Part shown: one piece after another, positions 1 to 8,340 of the stretch
Numbering within the stretch: position 1 is the first letter of the stretch
Layout: each line of letters starts with the position of its first letter
Source: Alphaproteobacteria bacterium
GTDB taxonomy: Bacteria; Pseudomonadota; Alphaproteobacteria; Sphingomonadales; Sphingomonadaceae
Assembly (NCBI GenBank): GCA_019239415.1
Contig: JAFAZW010000085.1
Coordinates: 1-47,529 of the forward strand
Direction: 5' to 3'
DNA length: 47,529 nucleotides
Notes under the pieces: generated by a model
Databases searched by the model: none
What the model was told of the DNA's origin: nothing
Seen by the model: only the letters and a program-made list of their open reading frames with translations
Position numbers and translations under genes: made by a program

Positions 1-580
1 CGAGATCCACAACGGCCCCGACGCCCGCATCAAGGGTGTTGAGCTCGACGCGAGCTGGCGGCCGGTGACCGGCCTCTTCCTGTCCGGCAGCGCCGCCTAT
101 ACGGACGCCAAGACGCGGCGGAACCTGTGCGGCGCCGACGATCCGACCTATGCCTGCGTCGGCGGCGGCAACTTCATCTCGGCGCCCAAGGGGACGCGGC
201 TGCCGGTGACGCCGCGGTTCAAGGCGAGCGTCCAGGCGCGCTACGAATTCCCGGTCTCGGACGATGCCAAGGCGCACGTCCAGTCGGTCCTTTCGCACCA
301 GAGCTCGGCGTCCTCCGACATCCGCACCCTGATCTTCGATTCGCTCGGCAATGCGCACAATCCCGCCGCCGAGACGGGACGCCTGCCCGGCTACACCCTC
401 ACCGACTTCGCGGTCGGCATCGACTCGAAGAAGTGGATGGCGGAGGTGTTCGTCGAGAATGCCTTCGACGAACGCGCCCAGCTCACCCGCTTCCAGGAAT
501 GCGGCCAGTGCTTCCAGCGGCCCTATGTCGTCGTCGCGCGGCCGCGCACCATCGGCATCAGGGTCGGCACCAAGTTCTGA
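1..580 (+). CDS. TonB-dependent receptor, C-terminal part (5' truncated by window)
   Basis: The reading frame is open from the window edge and ends at a stop at 578-580, giving about 192 visible residues. The sequence has the alternating pattern of outer-membrane beta-strands, including the phrase KGVELDASWRPVTGLFLSG typical of the last third of TonB-dependent receptor barrels. It ends in aromatic Phe after a final amphipathic strand (IGIRVGTKF), the usual Omp85-recognised terminus. The family imports large or scarce ligands (siderophores, oligosaccharides, cobalamin) across the outer membrane using TonB energy. A GH43 glycosidase and a sugar ABC importer lie next door, so a saccharide ligand is a reasonable inference. 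The plug and TonB box are outside the window, so the substrate cannot be judged directly. Confidence 0.85.
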   Translation, partial: EIHNGPDARIKGVELDASWRPVTGLFLSGSAAYTDAKTRRNLCGADDPTYACVGGGNFISAPKGTRLPVTPRFKASVQARYEFPVSDDAKAHVQSVLSHQSSASSDIRTLIFDSLGNAHNPAAETGRLPGYTLTDFAVGIDSKKWMAEVFVENAFDERAQLTRFQECGQCFQRPYVVVARPRTIGIRVGTKF

Positions 581-623
581 GCTGAAGAGGCGCCCTGCAC
601 CCGTGTTGGGGGGCAGGTTAGCT

Positions 624-705
624 CGTCATCCCGGCGGAAGCCGGGATCTCCGGTCGGAAAGTCCCCGCAGGTCTCGCGGAGATCCCGGCTTTCGCCGGGA
701 TGACG
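624..705. repeat. REP-like inverted repeat (GTCATCCCGGC type)
   Basis: Two 28-nt arms (624-651 and 678-705) are reverse complements with one mismatch; each contains CGTCATCCCGGC and GCCGGGATC. The element sits between two convergent genes (receptor ends 580, GH43 ends 721), where it could act as a bidirectional transcription barrier. Related half-sites recur at about 33903 and 34368. Confidence 0.75.
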
Positions 706-720
706 GCGCGTTCGAACCCC

Positions 721-2127
721 TCAGAAGTCCACCACTTCCACCCCGTCCGGCCCGAAGCGCAGCCGCGCCGTGAGGAGGGCGCGGAATTCGTTGTAACCGC
801 CCTTCCCGGGGAAATAGGCGTGGAAGAAGAGCTGCGGCGCGCCGTCGAGCCCCGGCGCGACCGAGGCGTGGCCGGGCGCCCACCAGCGCCGGGTCGACTT
901 GAGCAGGGGCTCGGGCTGCTTCACATAGGGACCCAGCGGATGGTCGGCGACCGCCACGCCGATCCCGTAGGCGGGCGTCGCGAAGTCGTTGCCGGCATAG
1001 AAGAGCCAGTAGCGGCCCGCCTGCCGCGTCACCCACGGGCCCTCGATGAGGTGGCCTTCCCAGTCGAGATCGTTGGCGAGCACCACCGCCGAGTCTTCCA
1101 CCAGCGTCTCGCCGTCCGGCGACAGGCGCTGCGCGTGGATGGGCGTGCGCATCGCCTCCACGATCGCGCCGGCCTCGCCGCAGGTTTCGAGCACGCGGCG
1201 CACCACCGGCCAATTGTCGAGCGCCGCCTCGATCAGCGGCTGCATCAGGAAGAAGCGCTCCATCGGCCGCCGCCCGTTCGCCCAGGGCTGGACGGCGGCG
1301 GCGAAGGCGGCGGTGCGGCGGTCGGCCTCGCCGGCAAAGAGCTGCGCGATGAGCTCCGGCCGCTCGCGCAGGAGGCCGGCGAGCGGACGCGGCCAGACTC
1401 CGTTCGTGTCCTGCTTCCAGAACAGGTAGGGCGTGTCGTCGGCATCGATCAGAAAATGCGCATCGATCAGGCCGCCGCTTTGCAGCGGCCGCTCCGGATC
1501 GTCGGCGAGCCCCGTCGTGTTGACGCCGCCGCCGGCGAGCAGCGGCCGGCCGAGGTCGCGCCAGGGGCCGAAGGGGCTGGCGCTCTTGGCGAGGCCGATG
1601 GCGAGCGCGTTGCTCTTCTGGCGCGCCGTGTAGCAGAGCCAGTATTCGGCCCCGACCTTCGCCATCTCCGGGGCCCAGAAGTCGCCGACATGGCGCCCGG
1701 TGGCGGTCCAGGCCGGCGCCTCGCCCTCGGGAAAGACGAAGCCGCGGTGCGTCCAGGTGGTGAGGTCTTCGCTGTGGAGGATGGGGAAGGCGTCGGCGGC
1801 GTCGTTCGACGTGGCGACGAGGATGTAGCCCTCCTCGGTCTTGAGCACCGCCGGGTCGCCATAGCCGGCATGGGTGCGGTCGGAGAGGTTCTCGACGATG
1901 AGCGGGCGCCAGTCGGGCTCGGGCCCCTCGCCGGGGGCCGGGCCTTCGTAGACGTGGGGAACGCGCGTGCCGAAGTCGGCCGCGAGCGCGCGGTAGAAGT
2001 CGAGATAATCGCCGTGCGTGCCGCCGGCGAGGCGATAGGTGCGCCGCTCGTCGCCCAGCGCGACGTCGATGCGGCTGCCCTCGCCCTCGGCGGCGGCGGC
2101 GACGATGAACCGCGGAATCGAATCCAT
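721..2127 (-). CDS. Glycoside hydrolase family 43 protein (xylosidase/arabinosidase-like)
   Basis: The 468-residue protein has GH43 five-bladed propeller features. There is a putative base Asp91 in GDPAVL, a WAPE motif at 151-154, a middle Asp222 in [11 protein letters not shown], and a putative acid Glu362 in LIEGPWV. GH43 enzymes release arabinose or xylose units from plant polysaccharides. No signal peptide is visible, so it probably works in the cytoplasm on imported oligosaccharides. Between blades there is an unusual, helix-rich insertion of roughly 85 residues (about 243-328). The start chosen is the ATG at 2127; longer readings run through the divergent ABC gene. It is divergent from the ABC operon with an 87-bp gap. 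Family is well supported; sugar specificity is unknown. Confidence 0.85.
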   Translation of the reverse strand: MDSIPRFIVAAAAEGEGSRIDVALGDERRTYRLAGGTHGDYLDFYRALAADFGTRVPHVYEGPAPGEGPEPDWRPLIVENLSDRTHAGYGDPAVLKTEEGYILVATSNDAADAFPILHSEDLTTWTHRGFVFPEGEAPAWTATGRHVGDFWAPEMAKVGAEYWLCYTARQKSNALAIGLAKSASPFGPWRDLGRPLLAGGGVNTTGLADDPERPLQSGGLIDAHFLIDADDTPYLFWKQDTNGVWPRPLAGLLRERPELIAQLFAGEADRRTAAFAAAVQPWANGRRPMERFFLMQPLIEAALDNWPVVRRVLETCGEAGAIVEAMRTPIHAQRLSPDGETLVEDSAVVLANDLDWEGHLIEGPWVTRQAGRYWLFYAGNDFATPAYGIGVAVADHPLGPYVKQPEPLLKSTRRWWAPGHASVAPGLDGAPQLFFHAYFPGKGGYNEFRALLTARLRFGPDGVEVVDF

Positions 2128-2214
2128 CGGCCGCCCGATAGCGCCAAGCGGTGGGAAAGAAAGGGGATAGCCGCGTCGGAGGGTTCGTGTATCTGTTCGG
2201 CCAGGGGAGGAAGC

Positions 2215-3297
2215 GTGCCGAGCCTCGAGCTGATCGACATCCGCAAGGCCTTCGGCGCGACGCCGGTCCTGGACGGCGTCTCGCTTGCCATGGAGGCGAA
2301 GGAATTCATCGCCTTCCTCGGCCCCTCGGGGAGCGGCAAGTCGACCCTGCTGCGCATCATCGCCGGGCTCGAGACGGCCGACAGCGGCGAGGTGCGGCTG
2401 GAGGGCGAGCGGATCGACACCTTGCCGCCCGGCCGGCGCGGCGTCGCGATGGTCTTCCAGCATTACGCCCTCTACCCGCACATGAGCGTGCGCGAGAATA
2501 TGGCGTTCGGCCTCAGGAACGCGAAGGTGCCGGCGGACGAGATCGCCCGGCGGGTCGAGCAGGCGGCGAAGGTGCTGGAGATCGAGCACCAGCTCGACAG
2601 GAAACCGGCGCAGATGTCCGGCGGCCAGCGCCAGCGCGTCGCCATCGGCCGGGCGATCGTCAAGCAGCCGAAGCTCTTCCTCCTCGACGAGCCGCTGTCA
2701 AACCTCGACGCCGCGCTCCGGATGCGCACCCGCATCGAGCTCGCCCAACTGCGCCAGCGTGTCGACGCCGCGGTGATCATGGTGACTCACGACCAGGCCG
2801 AGGCGATGACGCTCGCGGACCGGATGGTGGTGATGAACGAGCGGCGGATCCAGCAGGTCGGCGCGCCGATGGACGTCTACCGCCGCCCCGCCAACGCCTT
2901 CGTCGCCCGCTTCGTCGGATCGCCGGCGATGACGCTGGCGCCGGCGACCCTCGTCGGCGACGGCGACTATGCCAGGGTCCGCCTCGGCGACGGCAGCGAA
3001 GTCGCGACCCGGGTGCCGCGCGCCGGGCTGCCGGAGGGCCCGCTCGAGCTCGGCCTCAGGCCGGAGCACGTCCGAGTCGGCGACGGCGACAACGCGACCG
3101 TCGACCTGGTCGAGCGGCTCGGCGAACGGACGCTCGTCTACGCCCGCCTCGCCGACGGGCGGGCGATCACCGCCGAGGACAACGGCGACAGCCGCGTGCG
3201 GATCGGCGACAAGGTCGGCCTCGTCATCGACGGGGCCGCTGCCCACCTGTTCGGGCCCGACGGCGCCGGCTACCATGCGGAGGAGCCGCGCGCGTGA
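2215..3297 (+). CDS. ABC transporter ATP-binding protein, CUT1 sugar type (MalK/UgpC-like)
   Basis: The 360-residue ATPase has Walker [10 protein letters not shown] (36-44), Q-loop Gln82, signature MSGGQ (134-138), Walker B LFLLDEP (154-160) and the switch His in MVTHDQAEA. About 120 further residues form the TOBE/MalK-type regulatory region. It powers uptake of a saccharide with the two permeases and binding protein that follow. The GTG start at 2215 is chosen because AGGGGAGG lies just upstream; extension to 700 would overlay the GH43 gene. Its stop overlaps the next start by GTGA, which implies one operon with translational coupling. Substrate is inferred only from the adjacent GH43. Confidence 0.93.
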   Translation: MPSLELIDIRKAFGATPVLDGVSLAMEAKEFIAFLGPSGSGKSTLLRIIAGLETADSGEVRLEGERIDTLPPGRRGVAMVFQHYALYPHMSVRENMAFGLRNAKVPADEIARRVEQAAKVLEIEHQLDRKPAQMSGGQRQRVAIGRAIVKQPKLFLLDEPLSNLDAALRMRTRIELAQLRQRVDAAVIMVTHDQAEAMTLADRMVVMNERRIQQVGAPMDVYRRPANAFVARFVGSPAMTLAPATLVGDGDYARVRLGDGSEVATRVPRAGLPEGPLELGLRPEHVRVGDGDNATVDLVERLGERTLVYARLADGRAITAEDNGDSRVRIGDKVGLVIDGAAAHLFGPDGAGYHAEEPRA

Positions 3298-4172
3298 CGG
3301 GCGGGCGCCGCGACCGCCTGGCCGGCTTCGCCTTTGTCGGGCCATTCCTCGCCCTTTACGCCTTCCTCCTCATCTATCCGCTGTTCATGGGCATCGGCCT
3401 CAGCTTCCACCGCGCCGACCTGTTCGGCGCGCGCCGCTTCGTCGGGTTCGAGAACTATGCGCGGGCCTTCGCCGATCCGATCGCCTGGCAGGCGCTGTGG
3501 AACACGTTCAAGCTCACCGTCCTCATCGTCCTGCCGCTGACCGCGATCACGCTGGCGCTGGCGCTGGCGCTCAACCGCGCGACCCGCGGCGCGGCGATCT
3601 TCCGCGGCATCTTCTTCGCCTCCTCGGTCCTGTCGGTCACGATCGTGACCCTGATCTGGCGCTTCATCCTGACGCCGGACGCCGGCCTGGTGGCGAAGAT
3701 AGTCACCACATTGGGCGGCACGCCGCCCCCTTTCCTGAGCGATCCCAATCTCACCATCCCCGCGCTCGCGATCACCACCATCTGGTGGTCCGTCGGCTTT
3801 CCGATGATGCTGTTCCTCGCCGGCCTCCAACAAATCCCCGCCGACATGTACGAGGCGGCGGCGCTCGACAATGCGGGGCCGTGGACGCGGCTCTTCAAGA
3901 TCACGCTTCCGTCGCTGCGGCGCACGCTCATCCTGGTCATCATGCTGCAGACCGCCGCGCAGCTGCAGCTGTTCGGCCAGGCGCAATTGCTCACCGCCGG
4001 CGGGCCGAGCGGCGCCTCGCGGCCGGTGGTGCTGCTGATCTTCGAGGTCGCCTTCGGACGCTGGGAGCTGGGTTACGCCGCCGCGCTCGCGGAGCTGCTG
4101 TTCCTCCTCGTCCTGTCGGTCACCTTCATCCAATATTGGGCGGTCGGCCGCGCCGCGAAGGAGGAGCGGTGA
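3294..4172 (+). CDS. Sugar ABC transporter permease (MalF/UgpA-like)
   Basis: The 292-residue membrane protein has about six hydrophobic segments starting with GFAFVGPFLALYAFLLIY. A cytoplasmic EAA loop (MYEAAALDNAGPWTRLFKITLPSL region) docks on the ATPase. Length and hydrophobic pattern match the first permease of CUT1 importers. The GTG start at 3294 overlaps the ATPase stop, and the end overlaps the next gene, both by GTGA. It is inner-membrane and forms the heterodimeric channel with the next gene. Confidence 0.92.
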   Translation: MTGGRRDRLAGFAFVGPFLALYAFLLIYPLFMGIGLSFHRADLFGARRFVGFENYARAFADPIAWQALWNTFKLTVLIVLPLTAITLALALALNRATRGAAIFRGIFFASSVLSVTIVTLIWRFILTPDAGLVAKIVTTLGGTPPPFLSDPNLTIPALAITTIWWSVGFPMMLFLAGLQQIPADMYEAAALDNAGPWTRLFKITLPSLRRTLILVIMLQTAAQLQLFGQAQLLTAGGPSGASRPVVLLIFEVAFGRWELGYAAALAELLFLLVLSVTFIQYWAVGRAAKEER

Positions 4173-4996
4173 ACCCGCGCGCGCGCCTCTCCCCTGCCGC
4201 GCTCGTCGCGGTGACGATCGGCGCGGCCATCATGCTCGCGCCCCTGCTGTGGACGATCCTGCTGTCGCTCAAGGCCAATTCGGAGCTGATGCGCGACACG
4301 GCCTCGGCCTTCTCCGGCCCCTATACGCTGGAGAATTACCGGGCGATCCTGGTGGGCTCCTCGGTCACGCACTGGCTGCTGAACAGCCTCATCGTCTCGC
4401 TCGGCACGACGGCGGGGGTGCTCATCCTCTGCTCCCTCGCCGGCTACGGCTTCGCGCGGCTCGACTTCCCGTTCCGCCGCAGCCTGTTCGTGTTCGTCCT
4501 CCTCGGCCTCGCCATTCCGGAGCAGGCGGTGATCCTGCCGCGCCACCAGCTCTTCGCCTGGCTGCACCTCCACAACTCCTATCCCGGGCTGATCCTCCCG
4601 GGCCTCGTCGCGCCGTTCGGCGTCTTCTTCATGACCCAATATTTCCGTGCCATCCCGGTCGAGCTGGACGAGGCGGCGATGCTCGACGGGGCGAGCCGCT
4701 TCACCCTGTTCTGGAAGGTGCTCCTCCCCCTCACCCGGCCTGCTCAGGCCACCCTCGGCGTCTTCACTTTCCTCGGCTCATGGAACGATTATTGGTGGCC
4801 GCTCATCTCGGCGACGCGCAGCGCCCGCTTCACCCTCACCGTCGGCCTTGCCTCGGCGCAGATGAACTACGCCCAGACCTCGGGCCTCGGCTTCCTGATG
4901 GCGCAGGCGGTATTCGCCTCGCTCCCCATCCTCATCGTCTACATCATCTTCCAGAAGCAGATCGTCGCCGCCATGGCCGGCGCGGCCGTCCGGTGA
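4169..4996 (+). CDS. Sugar ABC transporter permease (MalG/UgpE-like)
   Basis: The 275-residue second permease starts with a single N-terminal helix (AALVAVTIGAAIMLAPLLWTI) and has the phrase NSLIVSLGTT. The EAA loop ELDEAAMLDGASRFTLFWKVLLPL and the SWNDYWWPL motif are characteristic of MalG/UgpE members. GTG at 4169 overlaps the preceding stop, and its own stop overlaps the start of the binding protein, so all four ABC genes are coupled. Role: inner-membrane half-channel of the importer. Confidence 0.92.
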   Translation: MNPRARLSPAALVAVTIGAAIMLAPLLWTILLSLKANSELMRDTASAFSGPYTLENYRAILVGSSVTHWLLNSLIVSLGTTAGVLILCSLAGYGFARLDFPFRRSLFVFVLLGLAIPEQAVILPRHQLFAWLHLHNSYPGLILPGLVAPFGVFFMTQYFRAIPVELDEAAMLDGASRFTLFWKVLLPLTRPAQATLGVFTFLGSWNDYWWPLISATRSARFTLTVGLASAQMNYAQTSGLGFLMAQAVFASLPILIVYIIFQKQIVAAMAGAAVR

Positions 4997-6309
4997 AGCG
5001 CCTCAGGGGCCTCGTCGCCGGCCTAGTCCTCGCCGCGCTCGCCGGCGGCTGCGGCACCGGGCCGAAGAAGACGGAGATTACGCTCCAGCGCTTCTTCGGC
5101 GAATGCGGCGCGGTCTACGGGCACAGCATCGACGTGGGCGCGGCGGAAGGCGAATGCGGCATCGTCACCACCCTCATCAACCGCTTCCAGGCCGAAAACC
5201 CCGACATCCAGGTCGACGTCAACGTCGTCGCCTGGCCCGGCTATCCACAGCTCACCGCCCAGATCGCCGCCGGCGATCCGCCGGACCTGGTGACGATGCA
5301 CCAGTCGGTCATCTCGGACTATCAGGGCCGCGGCCTGCTCGAGCCGATGGACGGCGTGCTCGGCGAAGCGGGGATCGGCCCCGAGGCGATCACGCCGGCC
5401 GGCCTCAGGGGCGTCACCAAGGCGGGCCACCTCTACGGCATGGCCTGGGACACGATCGGCGGCCTGTTCCACGTCAATACGAGGCTGTTCGCGCAGGCGG
5501 GGCTGATAAAGGACGGCAAGCCGATCCTGCCGACCTCCGCCGACGAGCTCCTGGTTCAGGCGCGGCAGTTCAAGACGCGGACCGGCAAGCCGTATCTGGT
5601 CCAGTCGGAGGTCAGCGACGCTGCCAGCTTCGTCCGCAACTTCTACGGCTATGTCATGGCGCAGGGCGGCGTGCTGTTTGCCGACCGCCGCCATTCCCGC
5701 TTCGCGACGCCGGAAGGGGCGCGCGTCGTCCAGCTCTTCCGCACGATCGAGCAGGAGAAGCTGACCACTCTCAATCAGGACACGCCGGCGGCGATCGCGA
5801 GCTTCATGAATGGCGAGGGCGGCATCTATCCGACCGGCACCTGGATGATCGGCGCGTTCGACCAGGAAGCGAAGACGACCGGCCGCCCGCTGAGCGGCGC
5901 CTATGCCGTCTTCCCCTACCCCCACCTCTGGGGCCGCGACGCCGCCTTCGTCGACGGCCACGCCTGGGTGATGCCGAAGCGCGTGCGGACGGCGGCGGAG
6001 CGCGCGGCGGTGGTGCGCTTCCTCAAGTTCATGGCTGCCCACAATTTCGACTGGACCCGTACCGGCCACCTGCCCGCCTTCCGGGCCGTCTATGCGAGCC
6101 CCGAGTTCCGGGCGCTGCCGCACCGCAGCGACATCGCTCCGCTCGCCGCGATCGGCGTGCAGCTGCCCGGCTACGTCCAGCGCCAGTCGGCGATCCAGGG
6201 GCTCCTCGGCGAGGAGCTGACCTCCGCCGTCACCGGTACCAAACCCGTCGAGAGGGCGCTGAGGGACGGCGAGCGGCGGGTCGACGAGCTCCTCGACCAG
6301 ATTCCCTGA
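4993..6309 (+). CDS. Extracellular sugar-binding lipoprotein of the ABC importer
   Basis: The 438-residue protein begins with a basic, hydrophobic signal and a lipobox-like LAGGC, so it is probably a membrane-anchored periplasmic lipoprotein. The body matches solute-binding family 1: INRFQAENPDIQVDVNVVAWPGYPQL early, then PDLVTMHQ and GGIYPTGTWMIGAF. These positions fit the two-lobed binding proteins of CUT1 importers. Cysteines near the N-terminus (GECGAVYGHS and EGECGIV) are unusual for the family and could form a disulfide. It is the last gene of the four-gene GTGA-overlap operon; placing the binding protein last differs from the more usual first position. Confidence 0.92.
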   Translation: MKRLRGLVAGLVLAALAGGCGTGPKKTEITLQRFFGECGAVYGHSIDVGAAEGECGIVTTLINRFQAENPDIQVDVNVVAWPGYPQLTAQIAAGDPPDLVTMHQSVISDYQGRGLLEPMDGVLGEAGIGPEAITPAGLRGVTKAGHLYGMAWDTIGGLFHVNTRLFAQAGLIKDGKPILPTSADELLVQARQFKTRTGKPYLVQSEVSDAASFVRNFYGYVMAQGGVLFADRRHSRFATPEGARVVQLFRTIEQEKLTTLNQDTPAAIASFMNGEGGIYPTGTWMIGAFDQEAKTTGRPLSGAYAVFPYPHLWGRDAAFVDGHAWVMPKRVRTAAERAAVVRFLKFMAAHNFDWTRTGHLPAFRAVYASPEFRALPHRSDIAPLAAIGVQLPGYVQRQSAIQGLLGEELTSAVTGTKPVERALRDGERRVDELLDQIP

Positions 6310-6342
6310 ATCCGCCGCGCCGATCATGGTTAGCAGGCGCGG

Positions 6343-6358
6343 TTAACCGCCTCTTTAC
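6343..6358 (+). promoter_or_regulatory. CtrA-like box (TTAA-N7-TTTAC)
   Basis: TTAA at 6343-6346 is followed by seven bases and TTTAC at 6354-6358. The alphaproteobacterial CtrA consensus is TTAA-N7-TTAAC, so there is one mismatch. It lies about 50 bp before a small secreted-protein ORF. It could equally be an unrelated AT-rich promoter patch. Confidence 0.3.
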
Positions 6359-6406
6359 CATTCGTGTTTACCATGAGGGTCGCATCGGAACTGGGGGTTG
6401 CCGACC

Positions 6407-6619
6407 ATGCTGACCATCGCCGCCCTGCTCGCCGCGAGCCAGGCACCATTCGCGGCCGATCCGGCCGAACTGCGCTGGCGCCGGTTCGTCCACGCCGCGG
6501 TCGCGACCGAGACGCCGTTCAGCACGCGGCTGCGCGACCTCCACCGGTCGGTGCGCCTGCTCCCGTCCGGACGCCCGGCGCGTCTGCCCCGCGGCATCGG
6601 CGGACCGTCCGGGCTCTGA
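6407..6619 (+). CDS. Small secreted hypothetical protein
   Basis: The 70-residue ORF starts MLTIAALLAASQAPFAAD, a short signal-peptide-like segment with an A-x-A type cleavage region. A basic, Arg-rich remainder follows (RDLHRSVRLLPSGRPARLPRG). CTGGGGG upstream of the ATG at 6407 could serve as ribosome binding site. I recognise no family. It sits alone between the sugar importer and a DUF2141 gene, behind a CtrA-like box. The ORF is short in GC-rich DNA, so it may be spurious. Confidence 0.45.
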   Translation: MLTIAALLAASQAPFAADPAELRWRRFVHAAVATETPFSTRLRDLHRSVRLLPSGRPARLPRGIGGPSGL

Positions 6620-6713
6620 GCGGTCGGAGGCAACGTCGCCGCTTCGTGTCGCGCGAGACATGCTTCGTTCATAATCCCGCCCCAATGAGCCTCCCGAGAC
6701 GACGGGAGGACAA

Positions 6714-7190
6714 ATGAACCGCACGACGAAGGCCACCGGCCGCACCTTGCTGTTGCTGGGCGTCTCCGTTCTCGCCGCCCGCGCCGCGGCCGATCCGGGC
6801 TGCACCGGACGCCCGAGCGAGACGCGGCTCTATGTCCGCGTGGAGAACGTGCTCTCGAGCTCCGGTCTCATGGCCGTCACGCTCTATGGGAACAATCCGA
6901 GCAAGTTCCTCGCGAAGCGCGGCTCCCTCTACGTCGGCCGCTCCGCGGCGCACCAGGGCGTCACAGAGACCTGCATCTTCGTGCCGCGGCCGGGCATCTA
7001 TGCGGTCGCTGTCTATCACGACCTCGATGGCAACCGGAAACTGAACCGCAACCTGATCGGCTTCCCGACCGAGCCGGTGGGTTTCTCGAACAACCCCAAC
7101 ACTTTCCTCGGCATCCCCTCATACAACGCCGTCCGCTTCGCGGTGCGGCAGAGCGGCCAGAGAATCACGGTCCGGCTGCGCAATCGCTGA
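6714..7190 (+). CDS. DUF2141 family secreted protein
   Basis: The 158-residue protein has a clear signal peptide (TLLLLGVSVLAARAAA). A beta-rich domain follows with VRVENVLSSSGLMAVTLYG, then GIYAVAVYHDLDGNRKLNRNLIGFPTEPVGFSNN. The HDLDGNxKLdxNxxGxPxEpvGFSNN segment is the hallmark of DUF2141. Function is unknown; the fold resembles small periplasmic or surface beta-sandwiches. The start is supported by GGGAGG seven bases before ATG. No operon partner is evident. Confidence 0.85.
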   Translation: MNRTTKATGRTLLLLGVSVLAARAAADPGCTGRPSETRLYVRVENVLSSSGLMAVTLYGNNPSKFLAKRGSLYVGRSAAHQGVTETCIFVPRPGIYAVAVYHDLDGNRKLNRNLIGFPTEPVGFSNNPNTFLGIPSYNAVRFAVRQSGQRITVRLRNR

Positions 7191-7269
7191 GCGCGCGAGA
7201 CGCTGGAGCCGCGACGCGTACGCGTCTAGACGGCCGCGACCGCAAGCGAAGTTCGAGCGTTAAGCCCCC

Positions 7270-7500
7270 GTGCCGCGTTATTATTTCAACGTCTGCTGCG
7301 ATGGCGCCGAAACCACGGACGTGGTCGGCGAAGTGTGCGCCAACGATGTCGAGGCCCTCGCCCACGCGTTGCGCACCGCCCACGTCTGGCTGCAGCGCTC
7401 CGCCTTCACCCACCATTCGGTGCATGAGGCCTGGGTCGAGATCGAGGACGAGCGCCACCGCGAGGTGATGAAGCTCCCGCTGATGGCGGCGGCGTATTGA
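7270..7500 (+). CDS. DUF6894-like small protein
   Basis: The 76-residue protein opens PRYYFNVCCDGAETTDVVGEV, which resembles the (M)PRYFFHxxDG...D..G opening of the short DUF6894 proteins common in Sphingomonadales and Rhizobiales. Function is unknown. It uses a GTG start and no strong Shine-Dalgarno is visible, which lowers confidence in the exact start. A REP-like palindrome follows directly. Confidence 0.65.
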   Translation: MPRYYFNVCCDGAETTDVVGEVCANDVEALAHALRTAHVWLQRSAFTHHSVHEAWVEIEDERHREVMKLPLMAAAY

Positions 7501-7519
7501 GTTATTGGATCCAGTCCTA

Positions 7520-7610
7520 GACCCGTTCGGGCTGAGCCTGTCGAAGCCCCGCATTTCCCTTGCGGCGCGAGAGAAGGACAGGGCTTCGACAAGCTCAGCC
7601 CGAACGGTCT
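7520..7610. repeat. REP-like inverted repeat (CCGTTCGGGCTGAGC type)
   Basis: Arms 7520-7549 and 7581-7610 are near-perfect reverse complements built on CCGTTCGGGCTGAG and TGTCGAAGCCC. This palindrome is familiar from many sphingomonad intergenic regions. It separates the DUF6894 gene from a convergent tRNA. Confidence 0.75.
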
Positions 7611-7642
7611 CTGAATGAACCGGTCGGAGCCCGAAGGGAGCG

Positions 7643-7704
7643 CAGCCTTCGCCTGCCGTGCTCCGGCTGGCTTGCCAGCCGTAGCCGCGCAGCGGCGAAG
7701 GCTG
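7643..7704. repeat. Nested hairpin at the 3' end of tRNA-Ala
   Basis: CAGCCTTCGCC (7643-7653) pairs with GGCGAAGGCTG (7694-7704), enclosing an inner hairpin with arms GGCTGG/CCAGCC around 7665-7680. The outer arm includes part of the tRNA CCA end, so it may influence 3' processing or termination. There is no U-tract. Confidence 0.5.
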
Positions 7705-7778
7705 GTGGAGCCGAGGGGGATCGAACCCCTGACCTCTGCAATGCCATTGCAGCGCTCTCCCAGCTGAGCTACGGCCCC
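7703..7778 (-). tRNA. tRNA-Ala (GGC)
   Basis: The reverse strand folds as a complete 76-nt tRNA with encoded CCA. The acceptor stem is GGGGCCG/CGGCTCC, a G-C/G-U paired stem. The D-arm is GCTC-AGCTGGGA-GAGC, and the anticodon arm CTGCA-ATGGCAT-TGCAG gives anticodon GGC. The T-arm is AGGGG-TTCGATC-CCCCT. Confidence 0.97.
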
Positions 7779-7903
7779 AAACCTTTTTCGCGACCCCTGG
7801 GAGGGTGCGACGCGGCGCCGGAATAAGGGAGGCCCGCCCCCGGCGCAAGGCTGTTTCAAGCCTCCTTCTCGCCCGGCTCGAAGCATCGCTTCGAGCCGAT
7901 CGG

Positions 7904-8227
7904 TCAGACTTCCTCGTCCTCGTCGCCGCCGGCGGCGAGGCCGATATCGTCGTCGCCGCCGAGATCCACCTCGTCGTCCGGATTCTCCTCGGCGTCCTCG
8001 TCGATGGCGAGATCCTCGGCGGCGAGATCGACGTCCTCCTTCTCGGGGACGTCGGCCTCCTTCTTCGGCGCGTCGAAGGGCAGCGGCTGCTTGGACTTGA
8101 GGACCGGCTCCGGATCCCAGGCGATACCGCAATTGATGCAGGTCACCGGGTCTTCCTTGCCGAGGTCGTAGAAGCGGGTGCCGCACTTGGGGCAGGTGCG
8201 CTTCGTGCCCCATTCAGCCTTCACCAT
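7904..8227 (-). CDS. TIGR02300 family protein (FYDLN acid)
   Basis: The 107-residue protein begins MVKAEWGTKRTCPKCGTRFYDLGKEDPVTC, containing the FYDLN-type motif and two CxxC pairs (CPKC, CINC) that form a zinc-ribbon-like N-terminus. The C-terminal half is extremely acidic (Asp/Glu runs). This is a conserved alphaproteobacterial family of unknown function. Start at 8227 is preferred over longer readings because conservation begins at MVKAEWG and GGAG lies upstream. It is divergent from aroA, as is common in alphaproteobacteria. Confidence 0.93.
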   Translation of the reverse strand: MVKAEWGTKRTCPKCGTRFYDLGKEDPVTCINCGIAWDPEPVLKSKQPLPFDAPKKEADVPEKEDVDLAAEDLAIDEDAEENPDDEVDLGGDDDIGLAAGGDEDEEV

Positions 8228-8340
8228 GGGTGAACGTCTCCAGTCCGTGGAAAGTAAGAAAAAGTGAGAGATGCGGCCCCAGGGGGGCCGGTCGGCGCGC
8301 GCCTTGCCACATGGGTAGGCCGCTGTCAAAAGCCAAGCCC

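Noticed and set aside
700-2214. Plus-strand extension of the ABC ATPase giving an 865-residue protein
   Set aside because: The extra 505 residues are Arg/Ala/Gly-rich and antisense to a clear GH43 gene; a good ribosome binding site marks GTG 2215.
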